Source: an uncultured Flavobacteriales bacterium (GTDB lineage Bacteria > Bacteroidota > Bacteroidia > Flavobacteriales_D > Parvicellaceae). Taken from it: 64,000 nucleotides of DNA. This document shows, piece after piece, positions 8,545-17,343 of the stretch. The stretch's first letter is position 1, and every line of letters starts with the position of its first letter. The translations under genes were made by a program, and so were the position numbers. The notes below the pieces were generated by a model. That model was not told the origin of the DNA, ran no database searches, and saw only the letters and a program-made list of their open reading frames with translations. The stretch lies in contig CALSMU010000004.1 in NCBI GenBank assembly GCA_943787535.1, forward strand, positions 124,001 to 188,000, given 5' to 3'.

Positions 8545-10221
8545 TTAAAAGCTTGAAGTGACAGTAAAAGTTAGACCATTGGAAGCAGGTACTGCTCGGC
8601 AAACTCCTCCTACACAAAATATTCCTGCTCGTTGTCTTCCATACTGGAAAGAAAATCTGTGCGGCCCCGTAACGTAACCAACATTTCCAAGTAGATAATG
8701 CAACTGCAATATTTCTTCAGGGTTACCGTAATTAAATTGGTCTAAAACTGCAATGGACCAATGAGATCCATAAGTGTATTCAATTTGTCCAAAAGCCCAA
8801 TTACCTTGGTCTTGCTGTGTGGAAAGGTGCTGAGCTTCATATCTTATACTGTGTTTTTTATTGATTTTTTGAGTAACGTCCAAAACAAATATTTGAGCAT
8901 AAATTAATTCATGAATCTTTGCTACTAAAATAGCTCTGTCGTCAAAAATGAAGTTAAAGTAGTTAACAGAGGCTTTCAATTTTTTGTTAAATTTTCGCTT
9001 GATTTCAACATTGAAATCCTGAACAAATAGACTGTCTGTAAAAGAAAAAGGAATTGTTTTATATCCTTTGCGTGACGTTGTCATGTCATTTAAGTATTCT
9101 CTTTTCGGTGCAAATGCAGTAGCGTAGTTTAAACTAATAACGGTTCCATATTTACCTCCTATTTTAGTTTTCTTGGGAATCCGATAAATAATATCTGATT
9201 GAAATGCTATTTCTCCTCTAGCATTTGTAGCATATGGATATAATGTTGATGCCAAACTATAGGTATGCTGTTTTGTTAAAGTAGGCACAAATCCCACTAA
9301 TAAATCAGTTGGGCCGACTGCTACATTGGTTGAGCGCCAGAGCATATTGTCATTATGTTTAGCACTTAAATCGATAGCGAATCCTTTGGTCGAATATCCA
9401 AGATTCAGCAATATTCCTTCCCCATTTTTGTAAATATAATTGAATCGTTCATCTTGAGGGTCTGGATAAGGATCATTTTCTTTAACAATATATTCGCCAG
9501 AGAACCGCAGCTTCCCATATCTCAATCCAATTCTTCCTCCATAAGAGCCAACATTTTTTGGTAACACAAAATTTGGAGTTAGATTATCTTCATTAAATTT
9601 ACTTACAAAACTACCACCAATTGTTATCCGTAATTTAGAATTGCTGAAGGCACTATCTAATAATTCGTTTAGATTTATTTCACCATCAAAACCTCTGATA
9701 ATTCCTGTTCCGTTGGTGAGACCATCTTCAAAGATATATCGTTGTTTACCTGTAAATGCCTTTAGGTAAATACCCTGATATGGCGTATATTTAATTTTCA
9801 CACCATCTAAGGCATTATCTATACCTAAATTTCTTTCTTCGTAGGCTCTGAGTATTAATCCACTTCCATATTGTTCATAGAAATTACCAATTGTAACATC
9901 CAAAGACTTGTTTTTCCAATTAGCATAACGATAACCTAACCCTGTTCCATTGAAAGAAGTAGGGTATCCTTCGATAGGGTTTAGGTAAGATTCATATCTA
10001 ATTCCTGCGCTAAAATTTCCTCTATTGTAATTAACGTTTGCAAATGAATTTAATCCCATTTTATGATCGGGCAATATTGCGTTAATCAAGGTGTCCTCAT
10101 TGTAGTATTGACTGATCGTCTGAAAGTTTCCGCTGACTGTTCCCAAATCCTTTTCTTGTGAAAAGGATATCATAGATAATAATAAAGAAACAGAGATGCC
10201 AAATAATCTGGTGACTTTCAT
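8545..10221 (-). CDS. DUF6029 family outer-membrane beta-barrel protein
   Basis: 558 residues with a signal peptide (about 1-21, ending SMISFSQ) and then alternating aromatic and polar beta strands through to a terminal Phe, typical of an outer-membrane barrel. Phrases such as YEQYGSGLILRAYEER and RQRAGIFCVGGVCRAVPA fit the DUF6029 family, whose function is unknown. C536 and C541 lie just before the last strand and could form a disulfide. It sits between a TlpA-like thioredoxin gene (32 bases upstream) and an Omp28-type lipoprotein gene (three bases downstream), so the three are very likely one operon. The family call is from memory of its sequence pattern. Confidence 0.75.
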   Translation of the reverse strand: MKVTRLFGISVSLLLSMISFSQEKDLGTVSGNFQTISQYYNEDTLINAILPDHKMGLNSFANVNYNRGNFSAGIRYESYLNPIEGYPTSFNGTGLGYRYANWKNKSLDVTIGNFYEQYGSGLILRAYEERNLGIDNALDGVKIKYTPYQGIYLKAFTGKQRYIFEDGLTNGTGIIRGFDGEINLNELLDSAFSNSKLRITIGGSFVSKFNEDNLTPNFVLPKNVGSYGGRIGLRYGKLRFSGEYIVKENDPYPDPQDERFNYIYKNGEGILLNLGYSTKGFAIDLSAKHNDNMLWRSTNVAVGPTDLLVGFVPTLTKQHTYSLASTLYPYATNARGEIAFQSDIIYRIPKKTKIGGKYGTVISLNYATAFAPKREYLNDMTTSRKGYKTIPFSFTDSLFVQDFNVEIKRKFNKKLKASVNYFNFIFDDRAILVAKIHELIYAQIFVLDVTQKINKKHSIRYEAQHLSTQQDQGNWAFGQIEYTYGSHWSIAVLDQFNYGNPEEILQLHYLLGNVGYVTGPHRFSFQYGRQRAGIFCVGGVCRAVPASNGLTFTVTSSF

Positions 10222-10253
10222 TTTTAGGTTTTGTGAGATAAATTCTTCTTAAA

Positions 10254-10733
10254 TTATAGAGATTGAACTTTTTTGTAGAGTGCTTCCTCATCTCCAGTAG
10301 CATAATTATTGTGTTGCCAAACTATTTTTCCATTTCCATCTAAGAGAAATGTATGTGGAACATTATTTACGTTCATAGCTCTTTTCAAGTCTCCATTGGG
10401 GTCTAAAAGGATTTCATATTCCCACCCTTGGCCATTTACATAAGGTTCAACTCTGCCGGTAGACCGAGCGTCATCGATTGAAACAGCAATTAAAGTGACT
10501 CCTGTTTCATCTTGCCAATCTTCATACTCTTCAGCGATTGCATTTAATTCAGCTTTACAAGGTTTGCACCAAGTAGCCCAAAAGCTAATAATAATTGGTT
10601 TTCCATCGTTTTTAATTTGAGATACATCAACAGTTTTTCCGCTAAGTGTTTTAACCTTTACTGCTGGAAGTTGAGCCATAGTTGTTACCACATTGCTTGC
10701 TGCAATAATTAGTAAGACGAGTAATTTTTTCAT
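10254..10733 (-). CDS. TlpA-like thioredoxin, exported
   Basis: 159 residues. A signal peptide (residues 1-20, ending TTMA) precedes a thioredoxin fold with the active site ISFWATWCKPCKAEL, C56 and C59, and a later cis-Pro segment VNNVPHTFLLDGNG. TlpA/ResA-like proteins are periplasmic thiol reductants that serve specific partners. It is the first gene of a minus-strand unit with the DUF6029 barrel and Omp28 lipoprotein genes, so those Cys-containing proteins are the likely partners; this is inference from context. Confidence 0.88.
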   Translation of the reverse strand: MKKLLVLLIIAASNVVTTMAQLPAVKVKTLSGKTVDVSQIKNDGKPIIISFWATWCKPCKAELNAIAEEYEDWQDETGVTLIAVSIDDARSTGRVEPYVNGQGWEYEILLDPNGDLKRAMNVNNVPHTFLLDGNGKIVWQHNNYATGDEEALYKKVQSL

Positions 10734-10880
10734 TTATTATGTTTTATGTATTCCGAAATCTAGTCAAAATTCAAGCCAAATAGAATTTTATGACTCAAAA
10801 AATAGGCTTTAGTCAATAAAAAGTTTTTTTTAATCTGTAAATATTGGATTTCAAAATACTATTTAGTTGAGTATGCAATA

Positions 10881-10906
10881 AAAAAGGCGGGATATCCCGC
10901 CTTTTT
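10881..10906 (-). terminator. Rho-independent terminator after the Omp28/T9SS protein gene
   Basis: A perfect palindrome, AAAAAGGCGGGATATCCCGC followed by CTTTTT, lies 18 bases past the stop of the gene at 10925-12700. It is a GC-rich stem with T-runs on both strands and could work in either direction. Confidence 0.85.
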
Positions 10907-10924
10907 CGAATAGAAAAAATAAAA

Positions 10925-12700
10925 TTATTTAGTAACAGTCATTCGGGTTACGAAATTATTAGTGCCAGATTTAATATTCACTAAATATATTCCCGAAGGA
11001 AGGTCAAGTGCGTTTAATTCTACTAATTGAGATCCTGTAACCACTCCTAAATCAATTGTTTGCAAAGTTTGTCCAATTGTATTAACCAATTCCACATATG
11101 TTCTTTCCATCCCTTCAACATTAAAAGAAAGTGTAGCAAAATTATTGACAGGGTTTGGGTAAATAGTTAAATCGCTGATTTGATTTTCTAAAACCGATGA
11201 TATTGCCTCGTCATACTCAACAACAAATTTCTCTCCGTCTTCAGCTCCGAAGTTTCCACCAGAAGAAATATGGAGTGCACCTAATTTGAATAGAAAACTA
11301 CCATTACCATAAGAACAACAAATACCATCACCGTATGCATCGTAAACGATAAATCTGTAGCAATTTCCATCAATAACGTTAACATTAACAGTTGGTTGTT
11401 GCGTATTATTGCTGCTGTATGGACCGCCCGAAGCAACAGTAGATCCTGCAGTTTCGTCATATAATTCCCAAGTAGTCTCAGATCCATAGTCGTCAGTAGT
11501 TATACTAACCGTTCCACTTAAAGAACCAACCGTAGCAGTTGACGCAGTTGAAACTGTATGACCTGTAGAAGTATTTGTATTTGGGTTTGCACTTCCATTC
11601 AACATGGTTACTTCAAAATTAATCGAACTCATAGCTCCACCTGAAGTTAATCCCGCTATGTTTACAGGTACCTCTTCATAAGCTCCGGTAGCCAAAGGTT
11701 GAGTAAATGTATGTTGATATGGTATAGCCGTACCTCCGTTGACACTATATTCTATAGTTACAGTTGATAAGTCTGTATTTCCCATATTAGTTATTTTCAT
11801 TGTAGCGTCAGCAGAAGTACCACAAACAGCCCCCAAAGAAGCCTCAATTGCTGCGTCTCCGTTGCTTGCTGCTAAGGGAATTGCAGTCTGCAATTGTACA
11901 CTGGCATAGTCCCCAGTAATTACAGCACCTGTAGATGCTCCTTCAGTAACATAAACAGCAACTTTAAGGTCTGATAATTCTACCGGTATATTGTTTATTT
12001 GGGTAGGTATGGAATATGTGTATGAATTGGTGTACAGAGATGTTGAAGATATGTTACTTATTACATCACCCGAATTAGGTGTTAATGTATGTCTTACCAT
12101 TTTGTTATGCTGGTAATTTCCATTAGCTAATATCATTTCTGGGTACCATGAGGAAGCACCTGTTTGGGGTCCTTCTATGTTGTTTTGAGTAATCACAACA
12201 TGTATTCTATTTTCTGTGCCAGGGCCAGATGCAGTATAATAAGCCTCTACGTCCAGAGTTAGTTCTCTCGTGTCTAGGTCTATTATAGCTTCTCCACCTA
12301 CGTTAACCGGAGATGATTGACCCAAAATAGTTGCCGCATTAGCAGCCCAATCACCCCTACTGTGCATCACCCCATCACCGAAATCGGTTCTGTTTATTGC
12401 ACCAGTTGGATATCCAGATACTGAAAATAGTCCACCAACATAATCTCCCCAAGATGTTGTGTAGTTTGGTGTCCCGCTAGCATAACCACCTTCATGAATA
12501 TTCAGAACAACCACTCTTCCGGGGTTGTTGTCTATTAATTGGTCAGCTCTTTTGTGACCATCCGGGCAAAACTGACATGTTTTACCTGTTAATTCTTCCA
12601 GAACAACATTTTTATCGGTAGGCGACGTACCTACAATGGTTTGTGATTTCGGTGATAATCCTAATCCCATTACAGTAAATAATAGTATAATTTTTTTCAT
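10925..12700 (-). CDS. Omp28-type secreted protein with T9SS type A sorting domain
   Basis: 591 residues. A signal peptide (about 1-20) is followed by LEELTGKTCQFCPDGHKRAD, an Omp28-like thioredoxin-type motif with C42 and C45. The middle region is beta-rich (about 250-480) with CARDB- and adhesin-like repeats, including a Cys-rich patch (FIVYDAYGDGICCSYG) also found in other secreted Bacteroidota proteins. The last ~75 residues, starting IYPNPVNNFATLSF and ending VTRMTVTK, are a T9SS type A sorting domain, so the protein should pass the outer membrane through the SprA translocon and be attached or released at the surface. It ends in its own terminator and is transcribed towards the TlpA/DUF6029/Omp28 unit. 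Confidence 0.88.
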   Translation of the reverse strand: MKKIILLFTVMGLGLSPKSQTIVGTSPTDKNVVLEELTGKTCQFCPDGHKRADQLIDNNPGRVVVLNIHEGGYASGTPNYTTSWGDYVGGLFSVSGYPTGAINRTDFGDGVMHSRGDWAANAATILGQSSPVNVGGEAIIDLDTRELTLDVEAYYTASGPGTENRIHVVITQNNIEGPQTGASSWYPEMILANGNYQHNKMVRHTLTPNSGDVISNISSTSLYTNSYTYSIPTQINNIPVELSDLKVAVYVTEGASTGAVITGDYASVQLQTAIPLAASNGDAAIEASLGAVCGTSADATMKITNMGNTDLSTVTIEYSVNGGTAIPYQHTFTQPLATGAYEEVPVNIAGLTSGGAMSSINFEVTMLNGSANPNTNTSTGHTVSTASTATVGSLSGTVSITTDDYGSETTWELYDETAGSTVASGGPYSSNNTQQPTVNVNVIDGNCYRFIVYDAYGDGICCSYGNGSFLFKLGALHISSGGNFGAEDGEKFVVEYDEAISSVLENQISDLTIYPNPVNNFATLSFNVEGMERTYVELVNTIGQTLQTIDLGVVTGSQLVELNALDLPSGIYLVNIKSGTNNFVTRMTVTK

Positions 12701-12872
12701 ATTTTGTTATAGTTAATTAAAAGAAATTGAGTTTAAATTTATAGTTATCGCTGCTAAAATAGTTCTTTTTCGCATGTTGTCAATGTTTTTCTTTAAGTTA
12801 TTATTGGAGTCCTATTTAAATCAATATTCCATCTTTACTCAGTTAAAACTTTTAATTAGGGGACGTTTTAAT

Positions 12873-12880
12873 TATATTTG
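12873..12880 (+). promoter_or_regulatory. Promoter -7 box TATATTTG before the T9SS cargo gene
   Basis: It matches TAnnTTTG, 20 bases before the ATG at 12901, within the 200-base divergent spacer. Confidence 0.5.
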
Positions 12881-12900
12881 GAAAAATTTAAAATTCCAAT

Positions 12901-13632
12901 ATGAAACTTGTAGCTTATTCTTCTTTATTGTTCATGTCAGTTTTTCATCATACGCATGGTCAAAATCAAACATTGATTTCTCTAGATAGCGAACCCGGGA
13001 TAAGTTACAGTGGTCAAACTATAAACGTTAATTTTGATTACACTAATCAAAACGTGTTTATGCATTGTTACAATATTTCAAATGCATCAATTGAAATTAA
13101 ATTTAGGCGTGTAATTATAAGTTCAACAGCTAGCTTCTCGGATCAATTTTGCGACAATTGGTTATGTTACAGTACTTCTGGAACCGATTGGATTACTCCT
13201 GCTTCAACTACTTTACAGCCAGGTGATTCATCAATCATGAAACCTCAATTGGAATTCACGATCGCTGGTACGGCATTAATTAGATACTACATAATAGATG
13301 AAAACGATAATCCAATCGATTCAGTTGACTTAGACATAAATTGTACCTTAAGTGATAACAGAATTGAAAATAGTTTGAAATATCAAATGTTTCCTAATCC
13401 CGCTAATGAAATTGTAAATATTCAAATGGATGCGACCTCTTCTCAACTTGATAATACAGCTATAACTATATATAATGTTATTGGAAAAGAAGTTTTTTCT
13501 ATAAACACAAATACTATTAAATCTGGGTTACTGAGTTTAGAGACTAGTGAATTTAAGCAAGGGATTTATATAGTTGCACTTGCAAAAGGAGGTACAACCA
13601 TTTTCACTCAAAGATTAATAATAAGTCATTGA
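12901..13632 (+). CDS. Small secreted protein with T9SS type A sorting domain
   Basis: 243 residues. A signal peptide (about 1-20) is followed by an Ig-like beta domain of about 130 residues with several Cys, then MFPNPANEIVNIQ at about residue 160 and a T9SS sorting domain to the end (GIYIVALAKGGTTIFTQRLIISH, in parts). I do not recognise the N-terminal domain. It is expected to be a substrate of the type IX system. A promoter box sits 20 bases upstream. Its 3' end overlaps the 3' end of the sirtuin gene by seven bases. Confidence 0.8.
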   Translation: MKLVAYSSLLFMSVFHHTHGQNQTLISLDSEPGISYSGQTINVNFDYTNQNVFMHCYNISNASIEIKFRRVIISSTASFSDQFCDNWLCYSTSGTDWITPASTTLQPGDSSIMKPQLEFTIAGTALIRYYIIDENDNPIDSVDLDINCTLSDNRIENSLKYQMFPNPANEIVNIQMDATSSQLDNTAITIYNVIGKEVFSINTNTIKSGLLSLETSEFKQGIYIVALAKGGTTIFTQRLIISH

Positions 13633-14333
13633 TATTTTGATATCGTCTTTTTTAGTTTAGAGGCTATTTTAGGAATTCCAACGGTTGCATTTTCCCTATA
13701 AACTGTAAGGTTCTCAATAGAAGGTGTTTTTAGTTGTTCGGATGGGTCAACTAAAAATTTAATAGAACTTTTTGAGGCAACATGAACTAATCCCGCAGCA
13801 GGATACACATTCAATGAGGTTCCAGCAACAATAAAAAAATCTGCGGTTTTAACCATATCATTTGCAATTAACATGTTGGGGACATCTTCTCCAAACCAAA
13901 CAATATGGGGACGCAATTGATGACCATCATTACAAAGGTTGTTTAAGAAAATAGATTTATTTCCAATTGTATATACTTTCTCTGTTCCTATACTTCGGGC
14001 TTTAGTGATTTCTCCATGGAGGTGAAGTACGTTTGTAGAGCCTGCCCTTTCATGAAGGTCGTCAATATTCTGTGTTATTATTTGTACCTCAAAATGTTTT
14101 TCAAGTTCTGCAATGATTTCATGTCCTCTATTTGGCTTTGCTTCAAGAGCTTGTTTTCGTCTTTTGTTGTAAAATTCTAAAACCAATTCAGGGTCTTTTT
14201 TCCAAGCTTCAGGCGAACAAACATCAGAGATGTTGTAATCCTCCCATAGTCCTCCAGAATCTCTGAAGGTTTTGATGCCGCTTTCTTGACTTATTCCAGC
14301 TCCAGTAAATACAACTAACTTTTTCATAGACAA
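13626..14333 (-). CDS. cobB: Sir2-family NAD-dependent protein deacylase
   Basis: 235 residues. NAD-binding motif FTGAGISQESGIKTFR near the start, then QNIDDLHERAG, the catalytic His in LHLHGE, VWFGEDVPN and AGTSLNVYPAA. The FYNKRR segment contains the Tyr-x-x-Arg pair known in SIRT5/CobB-type enzymes that favours succinyl-lysine, so the enzyme may be a desuccinylase as well as a deacetylase (inference). The usual four-Cys zinc ribbon between LHGE and the FGE motif is missing; only one Cys is present there. Similar zinc-free versions occur in relatives from this phylum as far as I recall. Start at 14333 or at the Met two codons later. Confidence 0.92.
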   Translation of the reverse strand: MSMKKLVVFTGAGISQESGIKTFRDSGGLWEDYNISDVCSPEAWKKDPELVLEFYNKRRKQALEAKPNRGHEIIAELEKHFEVQIITQNIDDLHERAGSTNVLHLHGEITKARSIGTEKVYTIGNKSIFLNNLCNDGHQLRPHIVWFGEDVPNMLIANDMVKTADFFIVAGTSLNVYPAAGLVHVASKSSIKFLVDPSEQLKTPSIENLTVYRENATVGIPKIASKLKKTISKYQ

Positions 14334-14466
14334 AACCTATAAACGAAAGTTAGTGAAATTTATTAGAAGGAATGATATCAGATCAATAATTGGATAATCT
14401 CCCGGTTTTCAGTGTGAATTCCATGGATATTGCTATCTTTATCGGCTCTAAAAATCAGGTGGTAGG

Positions 14467-15189
14467 ATGAAGATAAAAAGAAAAGAAGCCCTAGATTACC
14501 ATAGTAATGGTCGAAAAGGAAAAATTGAAGTAGTTCCTACTAAACCTTATAGTACCCAACGAGATTTGGCGTTAGCATATTCCCCCGGTGTAGCTGAACC
14601 TTGCTTGGAGATTGCAAATAACAAAAACAATGCTTACAAATATACCGCAAAGGGAAATTTGGTAGCCGTTATTTCAAACGGAACAGCTGTTTTAGGGTTA
14701 GGAGATATTGGGCCAGATGCTTCAAAGCCTGTTATGGAGGGAAAAGGTCTGCTATTTAAAATATTTGCTGATTTAGATGTGTTTGATATCGAAGTTGACG
14801 CCACTGATGTGGATGCATTTGTAAATACTGTTAAAGCTATTGCGCCAACTTTTGGAGGTATTAACTTGGAAGATATTAAAGCACCAGAGGCGTTTGAGAT
14901 TGAGAGAAGGTTAAAGGAAGAGCTAGATATACCTGTTATGCATGATGACCAGCATGGCACTGCAATAATTTCAGCTGCTGCATTAATTAATGCTCTGGAA
15001 ATTGCAAATAAGGATATAAAGGAAGTCAAACTTATTGTCAACGGGGCGGGTGCTGCAGCTATTTCTTGCTGCAAATTGTATGTGTCTTTGGGTTTGAAAA
15101 AAGAGAACTTGATCATGTTTGACTCTAAAGGACCTATTACTACTAATAGAAAGAATTTAGATGAGCAAAAGCAGTTTTTTGCTGTATAA
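14467..15189 (+). CDS. maeB: NADP-dependent malic enzyme, part 1 of 2 (frameshifted)
   Basis: 240 residues: the N-terminal catalytic domain of the large bacterial malic enzyme ([44 protein letters not shown]) and the first Rossmann motif [11 protein letters not shown]. The enzyme decarboxylates malate to pyruvate with reduction of NAD(P). Relatives continue without a break for about 755 residues, but here a stop follows FFAV at 15187, and the rest of the protein resumes in the next frame at about 15188 ([16 protein letters not shown]). One extra base, in the six-T run at 15175-15180 or at T15187, explains it. As written the gene would make a truncated protein. Confidence 0.85.
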   Translation: MKIKRKEALDYHSNGRKGKIEVVPTKPYSTQRDLALAYSPGVAEPCLEIANNKNNAYKYTAKGNLVAVISNGTAVLGLGDIGPDASKPVMEGKGLLFKIFADLDVFDIEVDATDVDAFVNTVKAIAPTFGGINLEDIKAPEAFEIERRLKEELDIPVMHDDQHGTAIISAAALINALEIANKDIKEVKLIVNGAGAAAISCCKLYVSLGLKKENLIMFDSKGPITTNRKNLDEQKQFFAV

Positions 15190-16732
15190 AACTAAAATCA
15201 AAACTTTAGCCGAAGCAATGGAAGATGCAGATGTTTTTGTAGGTCTTTCAAAAGGAGATATTGTATCTAAGGATATGGTTAAGTCTATGGCAAAAAACCC
15301 AATTGTATTTGCACTGGCTAATCCAAATCCAGAAATATCGTATAAAGATGCTATGAGTGTCAGGGATGATATAATTATGGCAACAGGTAGGTCCGATCAT
15401 CCCAATCAGGTTAATAATGTTTTGGGGTTTCCATATATTTTCAGGGGAGCTATGGATGTGCGTGCAACCTGTATAAACGAAGAGATGAAACTTGCTGCTG
15501 TTAAAGCAATTGCAAAATTGGCAAAAGAAACTGTACCAGAAGAAGTGAATGAAGCTTATGAAGAAAGGAATATTTCTTTTGGAGCAGATCAAATTATTCC
15601 GAAACCGTTGGATCCTCGATTAATTTATTGGGTGGCACCAGCTGTGGCAAAAGCTGCCATGGCCTCTGGAGTTGCGTTGGAACCAATAAAAGATTGGGAT
15701 GCCTACGAACAAGAATTGATTAAGCGATTAGGGAATGACAATAAGTTAATTAAGGATATTACAGAAAAGGCACAAAAAAACCCGAAAAGAGTGGTTTTTG
15801 CTGAAGCTGACCATTATAAAATACTAAAAGCGGCACAAATAGCTTGTGAAGAAGGAATTGCTTTCCCTATATTGTTAGGAAAGAGAAAAAGAATCGAAGC
15901 ATTAATTGAGGATAACGGATTAGAGTTTGGAGAATGCACGATTATTGATCCCCGAGACGACAGTGAGACTGAGCGTCGGGATAAATTTGCTGCAGATCTA
16001 TTTGAAAAAAGAAATCGCCGGGGACTTACACTTTATGAGTGTAAAAAGATGATGCGGGAAAGAAATTATTTTGGTGCTGCTATGGTAGAAATGGGAGAGG
16101 CAGATGCAATGATTTCTGGATTGACTCGAAATTATCGTGATACAATTCGACCTTCTTTGCAAGTAATAGGCATTGATGAAGGTGTCAATAAGATTGCCGG
16201 AATGTACGTGTTGATTACAAAAGAAGGTCCACTATTCTTTGCAGATACAACCGTTAATTTAAATCCAACGGCAGAAGAATTAATTGATATCACATTGTTA
16301 GTTGCAAAGATTGTTAAAAGGTTCAAAATACAGCCTCGAATAGCAATGCTGGGCTATTCAAATTTTGGTTCAAGTGAGGGTGATGATGCGATTAAAATGC
16401 GAGAAGCGGTAAAGAAGCTGCATGAAGAGCACCCTAATTTATCTGTAGATGGAGAGGTTCAAGCGAATTTTGCATTAAACAATGATTTGATGAAAGAATT
16501 TTTCCCTTTTTCTTCTTTGGCAAATAAAAAAACAAACACCTTAATTTTTCCCAATTTAGCAGCTGGAAACATAGCATATAAATTAGTTCAAGAATTAACG
16601 GAAGCAGAAGTTATTGGCCCTATATTGCTTGGCATGAAAAAGCCTGTTCATGTTTTGCAAATTGGCTCTTCTGTCCGTGAAATATTGAATATGATTACTG
16701 TTGCAGTTGTAGATGTTCAAACTAGAAAATAA
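15161..16732 (+). CDS. maeB: Malic enzyme, part 2 of 2: NAD-binding end and phosphotransacetylase-like domain
   Basis: Continuation of the malic enzyme in the +1 frame; homologous sequence starts near 15188, not at the ATG at 15161. It holds the rest of the NAD-binding domain ([42 protein letters not shown]) and, from about 15750, a phosphate-acetyltransferase-like domain ([34 protein letters not shown]) that is regulatory in MaeB enzymes. The whole span 14467-16732 is 2266 bases, one more than a multiple of three. The stop codon overlaps the ruvA start by one base (TAATG), so malic enzyme, ruvA and sprA probably share a transcript. Confidence 0.85.
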   Translation: MSKSSFLLYKTKIKTLAEAMEDADVFVGLSKGDIVSKDMVKSMAKNPIVFALANPNPEISYKDAMSVRDDIIMATGRSDHPNQVNNVLGFPYIFRGAMDVRATCINEEMKLAAVKAIAKLAKETVPEEVNEAYEERNISFGADQIIPKPLDPRLIYWVAPAVAKAAMASGVALEPIKDWDAYEQELIKRLGNDNKLIKDITEKAQKNPKRVVFAEADHYKILKAAQIACEEGIAFPILLGKRKRIEALIEDNGLEFGECTIIDPRDDSETERRDKFAADLFEKRNRRGLTLYECKKMMRERNYFGAAMVEMGEADAMISGLTRNYRDTIRPSLQVIGIDEGVNKIAGMYVLITKEGPLFFADTTVNLNPTAEELIDITLLVAKIVKRFKIQPRIAMLGYSNFGSSEGDDAIKMREAVKKLHEEHPNLSVDGEVQANFALNNDLMKEFFPFSSLANKKTNTLIFPNLAAGNIAYKLVQELTEAEVIGPILLGMKKPVHVLQIGSSVREILNMITVAVVDVQTRK

Positions 16733-17316
16733 TGATTACACACATTGAAGGAATATTAGAAGAGAAAAATCCCGCTTATGTTATATTGGATGTAAATGGG
16801 ATAGGTTATTTTTTACACATATCATTAACAACTTTTTCTGATATACCCGAAAAAGGAAAGTTAAGGTTGTTTACGCATCTTTCAATAAAGGAAGATGCGC
16901 ATACTCTATTTGGGTTTAGCACACAAAGTGAAAGATCGATATATCGTCAATTAATTAGTGTTTCAGGCGTGGGGCCAAGTACGGCTAGAATGATATTGTC
17001 TTCATTATCCCCCGATGAGGCTGCTCATGCAATTGTTTCAGGTGATGTCAATTTGCTTAAAAAAGTAAAAGGTATTGGAGCTAAAACAGCGCAAAGAGTG
17101 ATTATTGATTTGAAGGACAAGGTAGCTCCTTCTGGGGAAGTCTCAGATTTTTCTTCTGCTATAGGCAATACTCTTAGAAACGAAGCGTTATCTGCTCTTA
17201 TTGTTTTAGGAATAGACAAAAGAAAAGCAGAGGCTGTTATTGATAAAACGATAGATAAGTCTGGGTCAGAAATATCTGTTGAAGAGTTGATTAAAGTTAC
17301 GTTAAAGAGCTTGTAG
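16732..17316 (+). CDS. ruvA: RuvA, Holliday junction branch migration protein
   Basis: 194 residues, the normal RuvA length. N-terminal OB-fold (ITHIEGILEEKNPAYVILDVNG), two helix-hairpin-helix motifs (LISVSGVGPSTARMIL and LKKVKGIGAKTAQRVI), and a C-terminal UBA-like domain after a loop (ALSALIVLG-type helix, seen as EALSALIVLGIDKRKAE). RuvA binds the four-way junction and loads the RuvB motor. It starts on the last base of the malic enzyme stop and is followed 27 bases later by the sprA frame; ruvA next to sprA is a familiar arrangement in this phylum. Confidence 0.96.
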   Translation: MITHIEGILEEKNPAYVILDVNGIGYFLHISLTTFSDIPEKGKLRLFTHLSIKEDAHTLFGFSTQSERSIYRQLISVSGVGPSTARMILSSLSPDEAAHAIVSGDVNLLKKVKGIGAKTAQRVIIDLKDKVAPSGEVSDFSSAIGNTLRNEALSALIVLGIDKRKAEAVIDKTIDKSGSEISVEELIKVTLKSL

Positions 17317-17343
17317 ATTCCCGAAATCATTTAATAAACCATC

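Noticed and set aside
15161-15189. Programmed frameshift in malic enzyme
   Set aside because: No known slippery heptamer with a downstream structure was seen, and the trpS and plsC breaks have the same one-base form, so an error or mutation is simpler.
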